Assembly: GCF_900177295.1 (NCBI RefSeq)
Contig: NZ_FWZX01000004.1
Location: 62,001 to 126,000 of the forward strand
Length of the DNA: 64,000 bases
Source: Tistlia consotensis USBA 355
GTDB lineage: Bacteria > Pseudomonadota > Alphaproteobacteria > Kiloniellales > DSM-21159
Reading direction: 5' to 3'
Part shown: positions 36,021 through 45,277 of the stretch, in pieces
Numbering within the stretch: position 1 is the first letter of the stretch
Layout: every line of letters starts with the position of its first letter
Notes under the pieces: model-generated
What the model was told of the DNA's origin: nothing
The model's input: the letters and a program-made list of their open reading frames with translations, nothing else
Databases searched by the model: none
Program-made: the position numbers and the translations under genes

Positions 36021-37147
36021 CGGGCGATCTCCTGCAGGGGGTCGGCGCCGTCGTCGGCCTGTTCCCCGGTCAGCGCGTCGAGCAGCTTCTCGATCCAGGC
36101 CTGCGGGATGTCGCGGACGATGAAGACCAGACGGGTGCGCGCGCTCCCGCCCGGCCAGGCGTCGAGGAAGACGACGGGGTGGAACAGGTGCTGGACGCCG
36201 TGCAGCACGGCCGGCCGGCCCGGGTTCTCGGCGATGTCGACCAGGCCCTTGACGCGCAGCAGGTCGGCGCCGCGGTTGGCCAGCAGCAGCTCGAGGAACA
36301 GCGAGAAGTTGGCCGAGGCGATCGGCCGCTCGCGCTCGACGCAGAAGGCGCGGATGCGCGCGTCGTGGCGGTTGACGTCGTGCAGGTGACGGTGGCCCTG
36401 ATCGTGTGCCTGGGCCTCCGCGAAGGCCTCGGCGTTGAGCCAGGCCGCGACGTCGGGATGCTTCCTGGCCGGATCGAACAGGCCGAGCCCGAGGATCCGG
36501 CCGGGCTCGACCGCGCCGTGGCTGGCCCGCTCGACCGGCACCGAGGGGTTGAACCGCCTCAGCAGGGCCTCCACCTCGTCCGGCCGGGCCTCCGGCAGGT
36601 CGGTCTTGCTGAGGACGATGCGGTCGGCGACCGCGGCCTGCTTGGCCGCCTCGGGCTGGCGCCCCAGGGTCTCGGCGCCGGCGACGGCGTCGACCACCGT
36701 GACCACGCCGTCCAGGCGGTAGCGACGCGCCAGCCTGGGGTCGCTGATCAGGCTGTGCAGGATCGGCGCCGGGTCGGCGAGGCCGGTGGTCTCGACGACG
36801 ATCCGGCGGAAGGCGATCTCGCCGGCGGCGCGGCGCGACCAGAGCGAGTCGAGCGTCTCGACCAGGTCCCAGCGCACGGTGCAGCAGAGGCAGCCACTCG
36901 ACAGCTCGACGATCTGCTCCTCGCTGCCCTCGAGCAGCAGGTGGTCCAGCCCGACCTCGCCGAACTCGTTGACCACGACGGCGGTGTCGGCCAGTTCCGG
37001 GCGGGCCAGCAGGGCCTTGAGCAGGGTCGTCTTGCCGCTGCCCAGAAAGCCGGTCAGCACGGTCACCGGAATCAACGGGTCGCGGCGGTCGGCGAGCGCG
37101 TCCCCGGGAGTCGGGTCCTCGCGAGTCGGTTCTGTCGGTTCGCCCAT
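36017..37147 (-). CDS. CobW/COG0523 family GTPase, probable metal chaperone
   Basis: This 376-residue protein has a G3E P-loop GTPase domain with [25 protein letters not shown], the metal-binding [10 protein letters not shown] (CxCC), [10 protein letters not shown] and SKTDLPEA. A His-rich stretch ([15 protein letters not shown]) at about residues 270-285 fits metal binding. The C-terminal CobW domain follows. Such proteins deliver Zn or Co to client enzymes. The overlap with hisI, whose product needs zinc, hints at a client, but this is inference. Confidence 0.9.
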   Translation of the reverse strand: MGEPTEPTREDPTPGDALADRRDPLIPVTVLTGFLGSGKTTLLKALLARPELADTAVVVNEFGEVGLDHLLLEGSEEQIVELSSGCLCCTVRWDLVETLDSLWSRRAAGEIAFRRIVVETTGLADPAPILHSLISDPRLARRYRLDGVVTVVDAVAGAETLGRQPEAAKQAAVADRIVLSKTDLPEARPDEVEALLRRFNPSVPVERASHGAVEPGRILGLGLFDPARKHPDVAAWLNAEAFAEAQAHDQGHRHLHDVNRHDARIRAFCVERERPIASANFSLFLELLLANRGADLLRVKGLVDIAENPGRPAVLHGVQHLFHPVVFLDAWPGGSARTRLVFIVRDIPQAWIEKLLDALTGEQADDGADPLQEIAR

Positions 37148-37355
37148 CGGGCCCTCCTTGTCGCCGGCTATATGTCACCGACGGTCCGGGCGTGCAAACC
37201 CGGCGCTCCGAGCGGCTCCCCGGAGGCGCGCCCCGGGTGCCGCAAAGCGGTCACAGTCGCCGCCTAGCGTCGGCCATCTTCCTTGGGGGCGGCAGGGCGG
37301 CCTTGGTTCGGCCGAGCGGGTCTGCTATGTCGCCCCGGTCGGCACGCACCAGATC

Positions 37356-38087
37356 ATGTCACTCGGACTGCACGAAACACGGTTGAGACGCCGTCGCCAG
37401 CGTCGCTGGGCGGTGATCAGATTCCTGCTGATCGTCGGCGCGCTCGGCGGTTCGCTGGCGCTCGCCTACGAATTCGGCAAGCAGATCGCCAGCGGCGAGA
37501 TGGAGGCCCTGCGCACCAAGCTGGAGAAGAGCCAGCAGGAGCAGGAGGCCTTCGAGAGCCAGCGCAGCCAGCTGCAGGCCGAGGTCGCGCGCGCCCAGCA
37601 GGCCGAGACCCGCTGGCACGAGCGCTACCAGGCGGACGTCCCGCAGGGCGCGGTCGCCGACATCCTGAACCTCGTGCGCCAGCGCCTCGCCGACGGCGTG
37701 CCGGCCGAGCGGGTCCAGTTCGTGGTCGAGGCGGTGAAGAAGCAGCGAACCTGCGCCAACAAGCCGGAGACCAAGCGCTTCATCGTGCGCACGCCGATCT
37801 ACTCGGGCGGCGCGGACTCGGTCGGCTTCGCCGACAGCACGATCACCGTGACCGCGACCGGCGACTCGGCGGTCGACGAGCAGGGCCGGCCGAACGCCTG
37901 GTTCGACCCGGCCAAGCCGCTGCATTTCTCGGTCACGCCGCTCGGCGGCAAGCCCAAGCTGGTCGAAGGCGAGCTGCCGCTGCAGTTCTCCCTGGTGCGC
38001 CGCGACACCGAGTACCTGTTCAGCGCGGTCGTCTCAGACCGCCGCGGCTTCGTCGAGGTCACCGCCGACAGCTGCAACTATCCGTGA
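37356..38087 (+). CDS. Membrane-anchored coiled-coil protein of unknown function
   Basis: This 243-residue protein has a basic N terminus (RLRRRRQRRW), one membrane helix at about residues 20-42, a coiled coil rich in Glu/Gln at about 50-90, and a beta-rich periplasmic domain with two Cys (QRTCANK and the near-C-terminal DSCNYP). I do not recognise the family. ATG 37356 is the only start close to the basic/hydrophobic N terminus. It is divergent from the CobW gene and stands alone. Confidence 0.65.
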   Translation: MSLGLHETRLRRRRQRRWAVIRFLLIVGALGGSLALAYEFGKQIASGEMEALRTKLEKSQQEQEAFESQRSQLQAEVARAQQAETRWHERYQADVPQGAVADILNLVRQRLADGVPAERVQFVVEAVKKQRTCANKPETKRFIVRTPIYSGGADSVGFADSTITVTATGDSAVDEQGRPNAWFDPAKPLHFSVTPLGGKPKLVEGELPLQFSLVRRDTEYLFSAVVSDRRGFVEVTADSCNYP

Positions 38088-38194
38088 CCCGGCCCCTGAC
38101 CCGGCCCGGGCGCTCGACGGCGTCGTCCCGTTTCCGACGGCGGTCAGGTCGCGGAACGGGTTGCGGGCCCCGCCCCGGTCCGTAGGCTGAGGCG

Positions 38195-39433
38195 ATGGAC
38201 CAGCCCGCCTACCGCCCCGACCCCGCCTTCCCCGCCCCGCCGGCACCCGACGAGACGGCCCTGCGCCTCGGCCGCCTCGCCCGCCTGCGCCAGGAGATGG
38301 CGCGCTACGGCTATCCGGCGGTCGTGCTGACCGATCCGCACAACGTTCGCTACGCCTCGGGCGCACGCAACATGACGCCCTTCCTGCTGCGCAATCCGGC
38401 ACGCTACCTCTTCGTGCCGCTGGAAGGGCCGGTGACGCTGTTCGAGTTCGAGGGCTGCGAGCACCTCGAGGCCGGCAATCCCGCGATCGACGAGATCCGC
38501 GTCGCGACCACCGTCTCCTACGTCGCCCGTGCCGAGCTGCTGGAGGCGGCGGCGGCGCGCTGGGCGGCCGAGATCGCCGAGCTGATGAGCGAGCGCTGCC
38601 CGGGCGAGAGCCGCCTCGGCGTCGAGCGCATCGACCCGCTGGCCGTGCACCTGCTGCGCCGCAAGGGCTACCAGATCCTCGACGCCCAGAAGCCGGTCGA
38701 GCGCGCCCGCGCGGTCAAGACGCCGGAGGAGCTGGTCTGCATCCGCCGCTCCCTGGCCTGCGTGATGAGCGGCGAGGCGAAGCTGCGCGACGCGATCCGC
38801 CCGGGCCTGAGCGAGCAGCAGCTCTGGAGCGTGCTGCACCGCGAGGTCATCGCCGGCGGCGCCGACTATGTCGAGACCCGCCTGCTGACCTCCGGCCCGC
38901 GCACCAACCCCTGGTTCCAGGAGACCGGCGAGCGGATCCTGCAGGCCGGGGAGCTGGTCGCCCACGACACCGACGTGGTCGGGCCGCACGGCTACTACGC
39001 CGACTTCTCGCGGACCTTCCTGGTCGGCGACGGGCCGGCCTCCGACGACCAGCGCCGGCTTTACGGCACGGCCTTCGAGCAGCTGCACCACAACCTCGGC
39101 CTGATCGCCCCCGGAAAGTCGTTCCGCGAGATCACCGAGGCGGCCTGGACGATCCCGGAGCGCTACTACGCCCGGCGCTACTACCTGCTGATGCACGGCA
39201 ACGGCCCGACCGGCGAGTATCCCTACCTGGTGCAGGACGCCGACTACGACTCGGGTGCCAACTACGACGGCGTGGTCGTCCCGAACATGACCCTCTCGGT
39301 GGAGTCCTTCATCGGCGACGAGGCCGGCGGCGAGGGCGTCAAGCTGGAGCAGCAGGTCCTGGTCACCGAGACCGGCATCGAGCTGCTCAGCCCCTTCCCC
39401 TTCGAGGAGCGGCTGCTGGGGCGCGAGGTCTGA
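38195..39433 (+). CDS. M24-family metalloenzyme, DddP-like (DMSP-lyase subfamily relative)
   Basis: This 412-residue protein has a creatinase-type N-terminal domain and a pita-bread C-terminal domain. Putative metal ligands are Asp258, Asp260, Asp270, His334, Glu370 and Glu385. The DTD start and the ligand spacing (2, 10, 64, 36, 15) agree with the DddP set Asp295/297/307, His371, Glu406/421 as I remember it, and differ from normal aminopeptidase P spacing. The residue six after the His, reported as the catalytic Asp in DddP, is Gly340 here (HGNGPTGEYP). The enzyme may therefore not cleave DMSP; a peptidase or lyase on another substrate is possible. It stands upstream of an MFS gene by 112 bases. 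Confidence 0.7.
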   Translation: MDQPAYRPDPAFPAPPAPDETALRLGRLARLRQEMARYGYPAVVLTDPHNVRYASGARNMTPFLLRNPARYLFVPLEGPVTLFEFEGCEHLEAGNPAIDEIRVATTVSYVARAELLEAAAARWAAEIAELMSERCPGESRLGVERIDPLAVHLLRRKGYQILDAQKPVERARAVKTPEELVCIRRSLACVMSGEAKLRDAIRPGLSEQQLWSVLHREVIAGGADYVETRLLTSGPRTNPWFQETGERILQAGELVAHDTDVVGPHGYYADFSRTFLVGDGPASDDQRRLYGTAFEQLHHNLGLIAPGKSFREITEAAWTIPERYYARRYYLLMHGNGPTGEYPYLVQDADYDSGANYDGVVVPNMTLSVESFIGDEAGGEGVKLEQQVLVTETGIELLSPFPFEERLLGREV

Positions 39434-39545
39434 GCCGGCGCATCAACCCTGCCTTGCGGCGCCGGGGATCGCCCGGCCGCGTCCAAGCTGGCAGCATGGC
39501 CGTCTCCCGCCACTGGCCGGCCGCTGCCATGACCCTTCGCTGCCG

Positions 39546-40688
39546 ATGCCCCTGATCCTGCTGCTCGGCCTCGCCGGCTTCGCCAGCGCCGTCTCGCTGC
39601 GCGCGACCGACCCGATGCTCGGGCTGGTCGCCGGCGACCTCGGGGTCACGCTGCAGCAGGCGGCGCTGCTGTCCTCGGCCTACACCCTGCCCTACGCCCT
39701 GATGCAGGTGGTGCTCGGCCCGGTCGGCGACGCGATCGGCAAGGCCCTGCTGATCCGCATCGCGCTGGCCGTGCTGACCGTCGGCCTCGCGCTCTCGGCC
39801 GTCGCGCCGACCTACGGTACGGTGATGGCCGCGCGCATCCTGGCCGGCGGCTTTGCCGGCGGCATCATTCCGGGCGCGATGGCGCTGATCGGCGACCGGG
39901 TGCCCTGGTCGGGGCGCCAGGTCGCGATCAGCCGCTTCCTGATCGCCGTGATCCTCGGCCAGGTCTGCGGCTCGGCGGCCGGCGGGCCGGTCGCCGAGCT
40001 GCTCGGCTGGCGCGCGGTCTTCGGCCTGTCGGCCGGCCTGACCGCGCTGGTCTGCGCGGCCACCCTGCTCGGCCTGCGGGGCCAGGGGGGGCCGCGCGCC
40101 CGCCTGTCCTTCGCCGACGCCCGGAGCCGCTATGTCTCGGTGCTCGCCAACCCGGTCTCGCTCGCCGTCTTCGCCACGGTCGCGCTGGAGGGCTTCCTGG
40201 TGCTCGGCGCCTTCCCCTTCGTCGCGCCGATGCTGGGCGGCCACGGCGGCTCCGGGGCCTTCGAGGCCGGCATCGTGCTGGTCGCCTTCGCCGGCGGCGG
40301 CGTGCTCTACAGCCTGACCGTCCGGCACCTCGTCGCCGGGCTCGGCCAGTGGCGGATGATGCAGGCCGGCGGCGTGCTCTTCGGCCTCTGCTACCTCTCG
40401 ATGGCCCTGCCGCTGGCCTGGCCGGCGGTCGGCGCGGTCTTCCTGGTCGCCGGCTTCGCCTTCTACATGCTGCACAACTCGCTGCAGACCCAGGCGACCG
40501 AGCTGGCACCAACGGCGCGCGGCTCGGCGGTCGCGCTCTTCGCCGCCAGCTTCTTCCTCGGCCAGGGCGCCGGGCCGGTGGTCTATGGCGCCCTGGCCCA
40601 CCGGGCCGGCTTCACGGCGCCGTTCCTGCTCGCCGGCACCCTGATGATCGCGCTCGGCTTCCTGGGCGTCCGGCTGATCCGGCGCTGA
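39546..40688 (+). CDS. MFS transporter, drug-efflux type
   Basis: This 380-residue protein has about twelve hydrophobic segments. GPVGDAIGKALLIR after helix 2 is the loop 2-3 motif of major facilitator proteins; GGFAGGIIPGAMALIGDRVP and GQVCGSAAGGPVAELLGWR resemble DHA1 exporters. It starts close to the first helix (ATG 39546), so the N-terminal cytoplasmic tail is short. Substrate unknown. A perfect palindrome at 40720-40802 follows and separates it from the convergent hutG. Confidence 0.87.
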   Translation: MPLILLLGLAGFASAVSLRATDPMLGLVAGDLGVTLQQAALLSSAYTLPYALMQVVLGPVGDAIGKALLIRIALAVLTVGLALSAVAPTYGTVMAARILAGGFAGGIIPGAMALIGDRVPWSGRQVAISRFLIAVILGQVCGSAAGGPVAELLGWRAVFGLSAGLTALVCAATLLGLRGQGGPRARLSFADARSRYVSVLANPVSLAVFATVALEGFLVLGAFPFVAPMLGGHGGSGAFEAGIVLVAFAGGGVLYSLTVRHLVAGLGQWRMMQAGGVLFGLCYLSMALPLAWPAVGAVFLVAGFAFYMLHNSLQTQATELAPTARGSAVALFAASFFLGQGAGPVVYGALAHRAGFTAPFLLAGTLMIALGFLGVRLIRR

Positions 40689-40719
40689 GCGGCCGGAAAG
40701 CCGGCAGGGCTGGCGAATT

Positions 40720-40802
40720 CACGCCCCTCGACAAGCTCGGGACGAAGCGGACTCACAGCTCTCTCAACCCTTCGCTTCGTCCCGAGCTTGTCGAGGGGCG
40801 TG
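40720..40802 (+). repeat. Extragenic palindrome, perfect 30-base arms (family CCCTCGACAAGCTCGGG)
   Basis: Left arm 40720-40749 and right arm 40773-40802 are exact reverse complements around a 23-base loop. The core CCCTCGACAAGCTCGGGACGAAGCG matches the element at 26184-26278 apart from one base. It also lies between two convergent genes. Confidence 0.88.
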
Positions 40803-40815
40803 AGGGCTCCTTTGG

Positions 40816-41607
40816 TCAGGCCAGGCTGCCGGCGAAGGCCTCCAGGACCTGCTTCAGCTTGCCGCGCGTGACCTCGGCCCTGGCCGGGTCGTAACGCCAG
40901 GGCGCGACTTCCTCCATGTAGGCGCGCTGGGCCAGCTCGAGCTGGACGGCATGGAGGCCCTGCTCCGGGCGGCCGTAGTGGCGGGTGCACCAGCCGCCCT
41001 TGAAGCGGCCGTTGAGCACCCAGTCGCCGGGGCCCTCGGCCAGGGCCGCGACGGCGTCGCGCACCGCCGACTCGACCGCGGGCGCGCAGGAGGCGCCGCC
41101 GTTGGTGCCGAGGTTGAAGGTCGGCAGCCGGCCCTCGAAGAGCCGCGGCACCAGGGAGCGGATCGAGTGGCAGTCGAAGAACAGGCAGACGCCGTGGCGC
41201 GCCCGGACCCGCTCGATCTGGGCGGCCAGCGCGGCGTGGTAGGGCGCGTGGTAGGCGTCCCGCCGCCGCGCGATCTCGGCCTCGTCCGGTTCCGCGCCGG
41301 CCGACCAGAGCGGGCGGCCGTCGAAATCGGTGACCGGGCAGAGGCCGGTCGTCGCCTGGCCCGGATAGAGCGAGGCGCCCGAGGGGTCGCGGTTGCAGTC
41401 GATCACGTAGCGGTGCAGGCGCGCCTGCACGACCGTGGCGCCGGGCAGCAGGCCGTCGTAGAGCCGGCCGATGTGCCAGTCGGTGTCGGACAGGCCGGCG
41501 CCGACGGCATTGAGCCGCGCGCGGATCTCCTCCGGCACCTCGGTGCCGCCGTGCGGCTGGCCGAGCACCACCGGGCCCTCGCCCTCGACAACCTCGACGA
41601 TCTTCAA
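40816..41607 (-). CDS. hutG: N-formylglutamate amidohydrolase
   Basis: This 263-residue zinc enzyme would hydrolyse N-formyl-L-glutamate to glutamate and formate, the last step of one histidine-degradation route. It has QPHGGTEVP, DTDWHIGRLYD, RYVIDCNRDP, FFDCHSIRS and NGRFKGGW, all in the family order. No hut genes flank it, so a broader formyl-amino-acid role is possible. Confidence 0.88.
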   Translation of the reverse strand: MKIVEVVEGEGPVVLGQPHGGTEVPEEIRARLNAVGAGLSDTDWHIGRLYDGLLPGATVVQARLHRYVIDCNRDPSGASLYPGQATTGLCPVTDFDGRPLWSAGAEPDEAEIARRRDAYHAPYHAALAAQIERVRARHGVCLFFDCHSIRSLVPRLFEGRLPTFNLGTNGGASCAPAVESAVRDAVAALAEGPGDWVLNGRFKGGWCTRHYGRPEQGLHAVQLELAQRAYMEEVAPWRYDPARAEVTRGKLKQVLEAFAGSLA

Positions 41608-41718
41608 CGCCCTGCCTCCCTGTTCGCCGCGCCAGCCTACAATCTGCGTTCCGTCCGGCGCCAGCGCCGGCTAGGGTCGCCACCGCAGTCAGACACCGGC
41701 TACCTCCAGGACCCCGCC

Positions 41719-43065
41719 ATGCCTTCCCTCGTGCTCGAATCCAAGCTGTTCGGCGAGATGTTCGGCAGCGCCGAGATGCGCGCCCTGTTCAGCGACGAGG
41801 CCATCGTCCAGCGCTACCTCGACGTCGAGGCGGCGCTGGCGCGCGCCCAGTCCGGGCTCGGCCTGATCCCGGCCGAGGCGGGCGCGGCGATCACCGCGGC
41901 GGCGCGGGTCGAGAAGGTCGACTGGGAGCCGCTGGCGAAGAAGACCCGCCTGGTCGGCTATCCGATCAAGCCGCTGGTCGACCAGCTCTCGACCTGGGCC
42001 GAGGACGGCCTCGGCAGGTACGCCCACTGGGGGGCGACGACCCAGGACATCATGGACACGGCCGACGTGCTGCAGCTGCGCGACGCCCTGGCCCTGGTCG
42101 AGGCCGACCTGGAGGCGATCGCCGCGAGCCTCGCCACGCTGGCCGAGATGCACGCCGAGACGCCGATGGCCGGGCGCACCCACCTGCAGCACGCCCTGCC
42201 GATCACCTTCGGCTACAAGGCCGCGACCTGGCTGTCGGGCATCGACCGCCACCGCGAGCGGCTCCGCGAGCTCAAGCCCCGCCTGCTGGTCGGCCAGTTC
42301 GCCGGGGCCGCCGGCACCCTGGCCTCGCTCGGCGACCGGGGCCTGGAGGTCCAGGACGCGCTGATGGCGGAGCTCGGCCTTGGCCGTCCCGCCATGACCT
42401 GGCACACGATCCGCGACGCCTTCGCCGAGACCAGCGGCTTCCTGGCCCTGGTCGCGGCCAGCCTGGGCAAGATCGGCTACGACATCATGCTGCTGATGCA
42501 GACCGAGGTCGGCGAGGTCTTCGAGCCCTTCATCCCGGGCCGCGGCTCCAGCTCGACCATGCCGCAGAAGCGCAACCCGATCGCCAGCGAGCTGATGCTG
42601 GCGGCCGCCAAGCTGGCCCGCGAGCAGCATGCGGCGATGCTCGACGCCCTGGTCCAGGACCACGAGCGCGCGACCGGCCAGTGGCAGGTCGAGTGGCAGG
42701 CCCTGCCGACCGCCTTCCTGGCCGCCTCGGCCGGCCTCAAGGCGGCGCGCGAGACCCTGGCCGGGCTGGAGGTCCATCCCGAGGCGATGCGCAGGACGCT
42801 CGAGTCGAGCGGCGGGCTGATCGTCGCCGAGGCGGTGATGATGGGCCTGGCCTCGAAGCTCGGCCGCGGCGTCGCCCACGACCTGGTCTACGACTGCTGC
42901 CGCAGGGCGCTCGACGAGGGCATCGCCTTCCTCGACGCGCTCGCCGCCGAGCCGCGGATCGCCGCCGCGGCGAGCCGCGCGGAGCTGGCCGCGCTGGTCG
43001 AGCCGGCCAACTACCTGGGCGTCGCCCCGCAGATGGTCCGCCGGCTGCTGGCCGGGCGGCGCTGA
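41719..43065 (+). CDS. Fumarase/aspartase-superfamily lyase, carboxymuconate cycloisomerase (PcaB)-like
   Basis: This 448-residue protein has the superfamily motifs AHWGATTQDIMDT, GRTHLQHALPITFG and the signature GRGSSSTMPQKRNP. Sequence style and length fit the 3-carboxy-cis,cis-muconate cycloisomerase branch, which sits next to adenylosuccinate lyase. No other pca genes are nearby, so the true substrate is open. ATG 41719 is the start; frames reaching upstream run through hutG on the other strand. It is divergent from hutG across 111 bases. Confidence 0.8.
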   Translation: MPSLVLESKLFGEMFGSAEMRALFSDEAIVQRYLDVEAALARAQSGLGLIPAEAGAAITAAARVEKVDWEPLAKKTRLVGYPIKPLVDQLSTWAEDGLGRYAHWGATTQDIMDTADVLQLRDALALVEADLEAIAASLATLAEMHAETPMAGRTHLQHALPITFGYKAATWLSGIDRHRERLRELKPRLLVGQFAGAAGTLASLGDRGLEVQDALMAELGLGRPAMTWHTIRDAFAETSGFLALVAASLGKIGYDIMLLMQTEVGEVFEPFIPGRGSSSTMPQKRNPIASELMLAAAKLAREQHAAMLDALVQDHERATGQWQVEWQALPTAFLAASAGLKAARETLAGLEVHPEAMRRTLESSGGLIVAEAVMMGLASKLGRGVAHDLVYDCCRRALDEGIAFLDALAAEPRIAAAASRAELAALVEPANYLGVAPQMVRRLLAGRR

Positions 43066-43155
43066 CCGAGCATCGGCTGCCGCAGGACGCGGCGGCGCGC
43101 CATCCATGTCCGAAAACCGCGAGCGTGGCGGGCGCGGCCGTGACAGTCTCGGGCG

Positions 43156-44739
43156 ATGGACAACCTGCCTCTCCCCGCCGTCGCGTGGCCCGGTGACCTG
43201 CTGGAGGATCCGGCTGCCTGCTATCGGGCGATCCAGAGCCGCGATGCGCGCTTCGACGGCCGGCTCTTCGTCGGGGTCACCTCGACCGGCATCTACTGCC
43301 GGCCGATCTGCCCGGCGCGCACGCCGAAGGCCGCGAACTGCCGCTTCTTCCCCTCGGCGGCGGCGGCCCAGGAGAACGGCTTCCGGCCCTGCCTGCGCTG
43401 CCGGCCCGAGACGGCGCCCGACCTCGCCTCCTGGCGCGGCACCTCGAACTCCGTGCAGCGCGCCCTGGCGCTGATCGCCGAGGGGGCGCTCGACGGCGAT
43501 CGCGACGGGCCGGGCGAGGCCGGGCCTGAGCGCGGGCCCGAGTCGGGGCCCGAGTCGGGGCCCGAGTCGGGGGTCGAGGCGCTGGCGGCCCGGCTCGGGC
43601 TGGGCGGGCGGCAGCTCAGGCGGCTGTTCCGGCAGCACCTCGGCGCCTCGCCGGTCGCCGTCGCCCAGACCCGCCGCGTGCTCTTCGCCAAGCAGCTGAT
43701 CCAGGAGACGAGCCTGCCGATGGCCGAGGTCGCGCTGGCCGCCGGCTTCGGCAGCCAGCGCCGCTTCAACGAGACCTTTCGCGCCCTCTACGGCCGGCCG
43801 CCCAGCGCCCTGCGCCGCAGGGCCCTGGCCGAGGCCCCGCCGGACACCGCCGGCGTCACCCTCAGGCTCAGCTACCGGCCGCCCTACGACTGGCCCGCCA
43901 TGCTCGCCTTCCTCTCGGCGCGGGCGATCGCCGGCGTCGAGGTCGTGGCGGACGACCTCTACCGCCGGACCCTGGCCGAGGCCGGCGCGCCCGGCACCGT
44001 CGAGGTGCGCCACGAGCCGGCACCGGCCCGCCTGGCGGTCACGATCCGCCATCCCTCGGTGCGCGCCCTGCCGGCGGTGGTGGCGCGGGTCCGCCGGGTC
44101 TTCGACTTGGGTGCCGACATCGAGACGATCGGTGACCACCTGTCGCGCGACCCCTTCCTGGCCCGCCTGGTCGCGGCCCGGCCCGGCCTGCGCGCACCGG
44201 GCGGCTGGGACGGCTTCGAGCTGGCGGTGCGCGCCGTCCTGGGCCAGCAGGTCACGGTCGCTGCCGCCCGCGCCCTCGCGGGCAAGCTGGTCGCGCTCTG
44301 CGGCCTGCCGCTGCCGGACGGCCTCGCCCTGGCCGGCCTGAGCCATGCCTTTCCGGGCCCGGAACGGGTCGCCGCCGCCGATCTCGCCGCGCTCGGCATG
44401 CCGCAGGCCCGGCGCGCAGCGCTCAGGGCCCTCGCCGAGGCGACGCTCGCCGACCCGCAGCTGTTCCGGCCCTTCGGCGACATCGAGCAGGCGGTGGCGC
44501 GGCTGCGTGCGATCCCCGGGATCGGCGACTGGACGGCGCACTACATCGCCCTGCGCGCGCTGCGCGAGACCGACGCCTTCCCGGCCAGCGACATCGGCCT
44601 GCTGCGCGGCGCCGCGGCGCCGGACGGCGGCCGGCCGAGCCCGGCCGAGCTGGTGCGCCGCGCCGAGCCCTGGCGGCCCTGGCGGGCCTATGCCGCCCAG
44701 CACCTCTGGGCCGCCGATGCGGAGGAACGCCGTGCCTGA
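43156..44739 (+). CDS. Ada-type regulator fused to AlkA DNA glycosylase
   Basis: This 527-residue protein has three parts. Residues 1-95 are the Ada metal-binding domain with Cys ligands in GIYCRPICPAR, ANCRFF and FRPCLRC, which receives methyl from phosphotriesters. Residues about 145-220 are an AraC-type helix-turn-helix. Residues about 235-527 are an AlkA/HhH-GPD glycosylase with LGQQVTVAAARA and IPGIGDWTAHYIALR; the catalytic Asp is in ASDIGL. The linker before the HTH holds GPES repeats. The fusion couples sensing of methylation damage with excision of 3-methyladenine. The downstream ogt gene overlaps it by 8 bases, giving an alkylation-repair operon. Confidence 0.92.
   Translation: MDNLPLPAVAWPGDLLEDPAACYRAIQSRDARFDGRLFVGVTSTGIYCRPICPARTPKAANCRFFPSAAAAQENGFRPCLRCRPETAPDLASWRGTSNSVQRALALIAEGALDGDRDGPGEAGPERGPESGPESGPESGVEALAARLGLGGRQLRRLFRQHLGASPVAVAQTRRVLFAKQLIQETSLPMAEVALAAGFGSQRRFNETFRALYGRPPSALRRRALAEAPPDTAGVTLRLSYRPPYDWPAMLAFLSARAIAGVEVVADDLYRRTLAEAGAPGTVEVRHEPAPARLAVTIRHPSVRALPAVVARVRRVFDLGADIETIGDHLSRDPFLARLVAARPGLRAPGGWDGFELAVRAVLGQQVTVAAARALAGKLVALCGLPLPDGLALAGLSHAFPGPERVAAADLAALGMPQARRAALRALAEATLADPQLFRPFGDIEQAVARLRAIPGIGDWTAHYIALRALRETDAFPASDIGLLRGAAAPDGGRPSPAELVRRAEPWRPWRAYAAQHLWAADAEERRA
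43534..43569 (+). repeat. In-frame tandem repeat, 12 bases x3, in the Ada-AlkA linker
   Basis: GGGCCCGAGTCG occurs three times without change, encoding the GPES repeats between the Ada zinc domain and the AraC-type HTH. Copy number may vary between strains by slippage without breaking the frame. Confidence 0.9.
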
Positions 44740-45277
44740 CACCCTGAACGTCCGTCCATTGACCCTGCGCCTCGACCGCCTGGCGACGCCGATCGGCGAG
44801 CTGCTGCTGCTGGCCGACGAGGAGGACCGCCTGCGCAGCCTCGACTGGAGCGACTACGAGCACCGCATGGCGCTGCTGCTGCGCCGGCACTACGGCGCCG
44901 GCGGCTGGAAGACGGTCCGGGACCGCGACCCGGGCGGCCTGAGCGGCCGGATGGCCGCCTACTTCGAGGGCGACCTCGGCAGCATCGACGGCCTGCCGTC
45001 CGCAACCGGCGGCACCGCCTTCCAGCGCGCGGTCTGGCAGGCGCTGCGCGCGATTCCCTGCGGCACGACGATCTCCTACCGCAGGCTCGCGGAACGGATC
45101 GGCAGGCCGGCGGCGGTGCGCGCCGTCGGCCTGGCCAACGGCGCCAACCCGGTCGCCATCGTGGTGCCCTGCCATAGGGTGATCGGCAGCGACGGCTCGC
45201 TGACCGGCTACGGCGGCGGCCTGGAGCGCAAGCGCTGGCTGCTCGCCCATGAGGGGGCCGCTCACTCGCAGGGATAG
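44732..45277 (+). CDS. ogt: Methylated-DNA--protein-cysteine methyltransferase
   Basis: This 181-residue suicide enzyme removes methyl from O6-methylguanine. It has the winged helix TAFQRAVWQALRAIPCGTTISYR, an NPVAIVVPCHRVIG active-site Cys and SLTGYGGGLERKRWLL. GTG 44732 is preferred over ATG 44717 because GGAGG lies six bases upstream of it. It overlaps the end of the Ada-AlkA gene, so the two are coupled. The last 16 bases overlap the convergent DUF1850 gene. Confidence 0.94.
   Translation: MPDTLNVRPLTLRLDRLATPIGELLLLADEEDRLRSLDWSDYEHRMALLLRRHYGAGGWKTVRDRDPGGLSGRMAAYFEGDLGSIDGLPSATGGTAFQRAVWQALRAIPCGTTISYRRLAERIGRPAAVRAVGLANGANPVAIVVPCHRVIGSDGSLTGYGGGLERKRWLLAHEGAAHSQG

Noticed and set aside
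34461-36389. Long plus-strand frame over dapD, hisI and CobW
   Set aside because: It is the shadow of conserved minus-strand genes and its product lacks family motifs.
39812-40601. Opposite-strand frames over the MFS gene
   Set aside because: They lie on the other strand of a clear transporter gene and encode low-complexity Arg/Gly-rich products.
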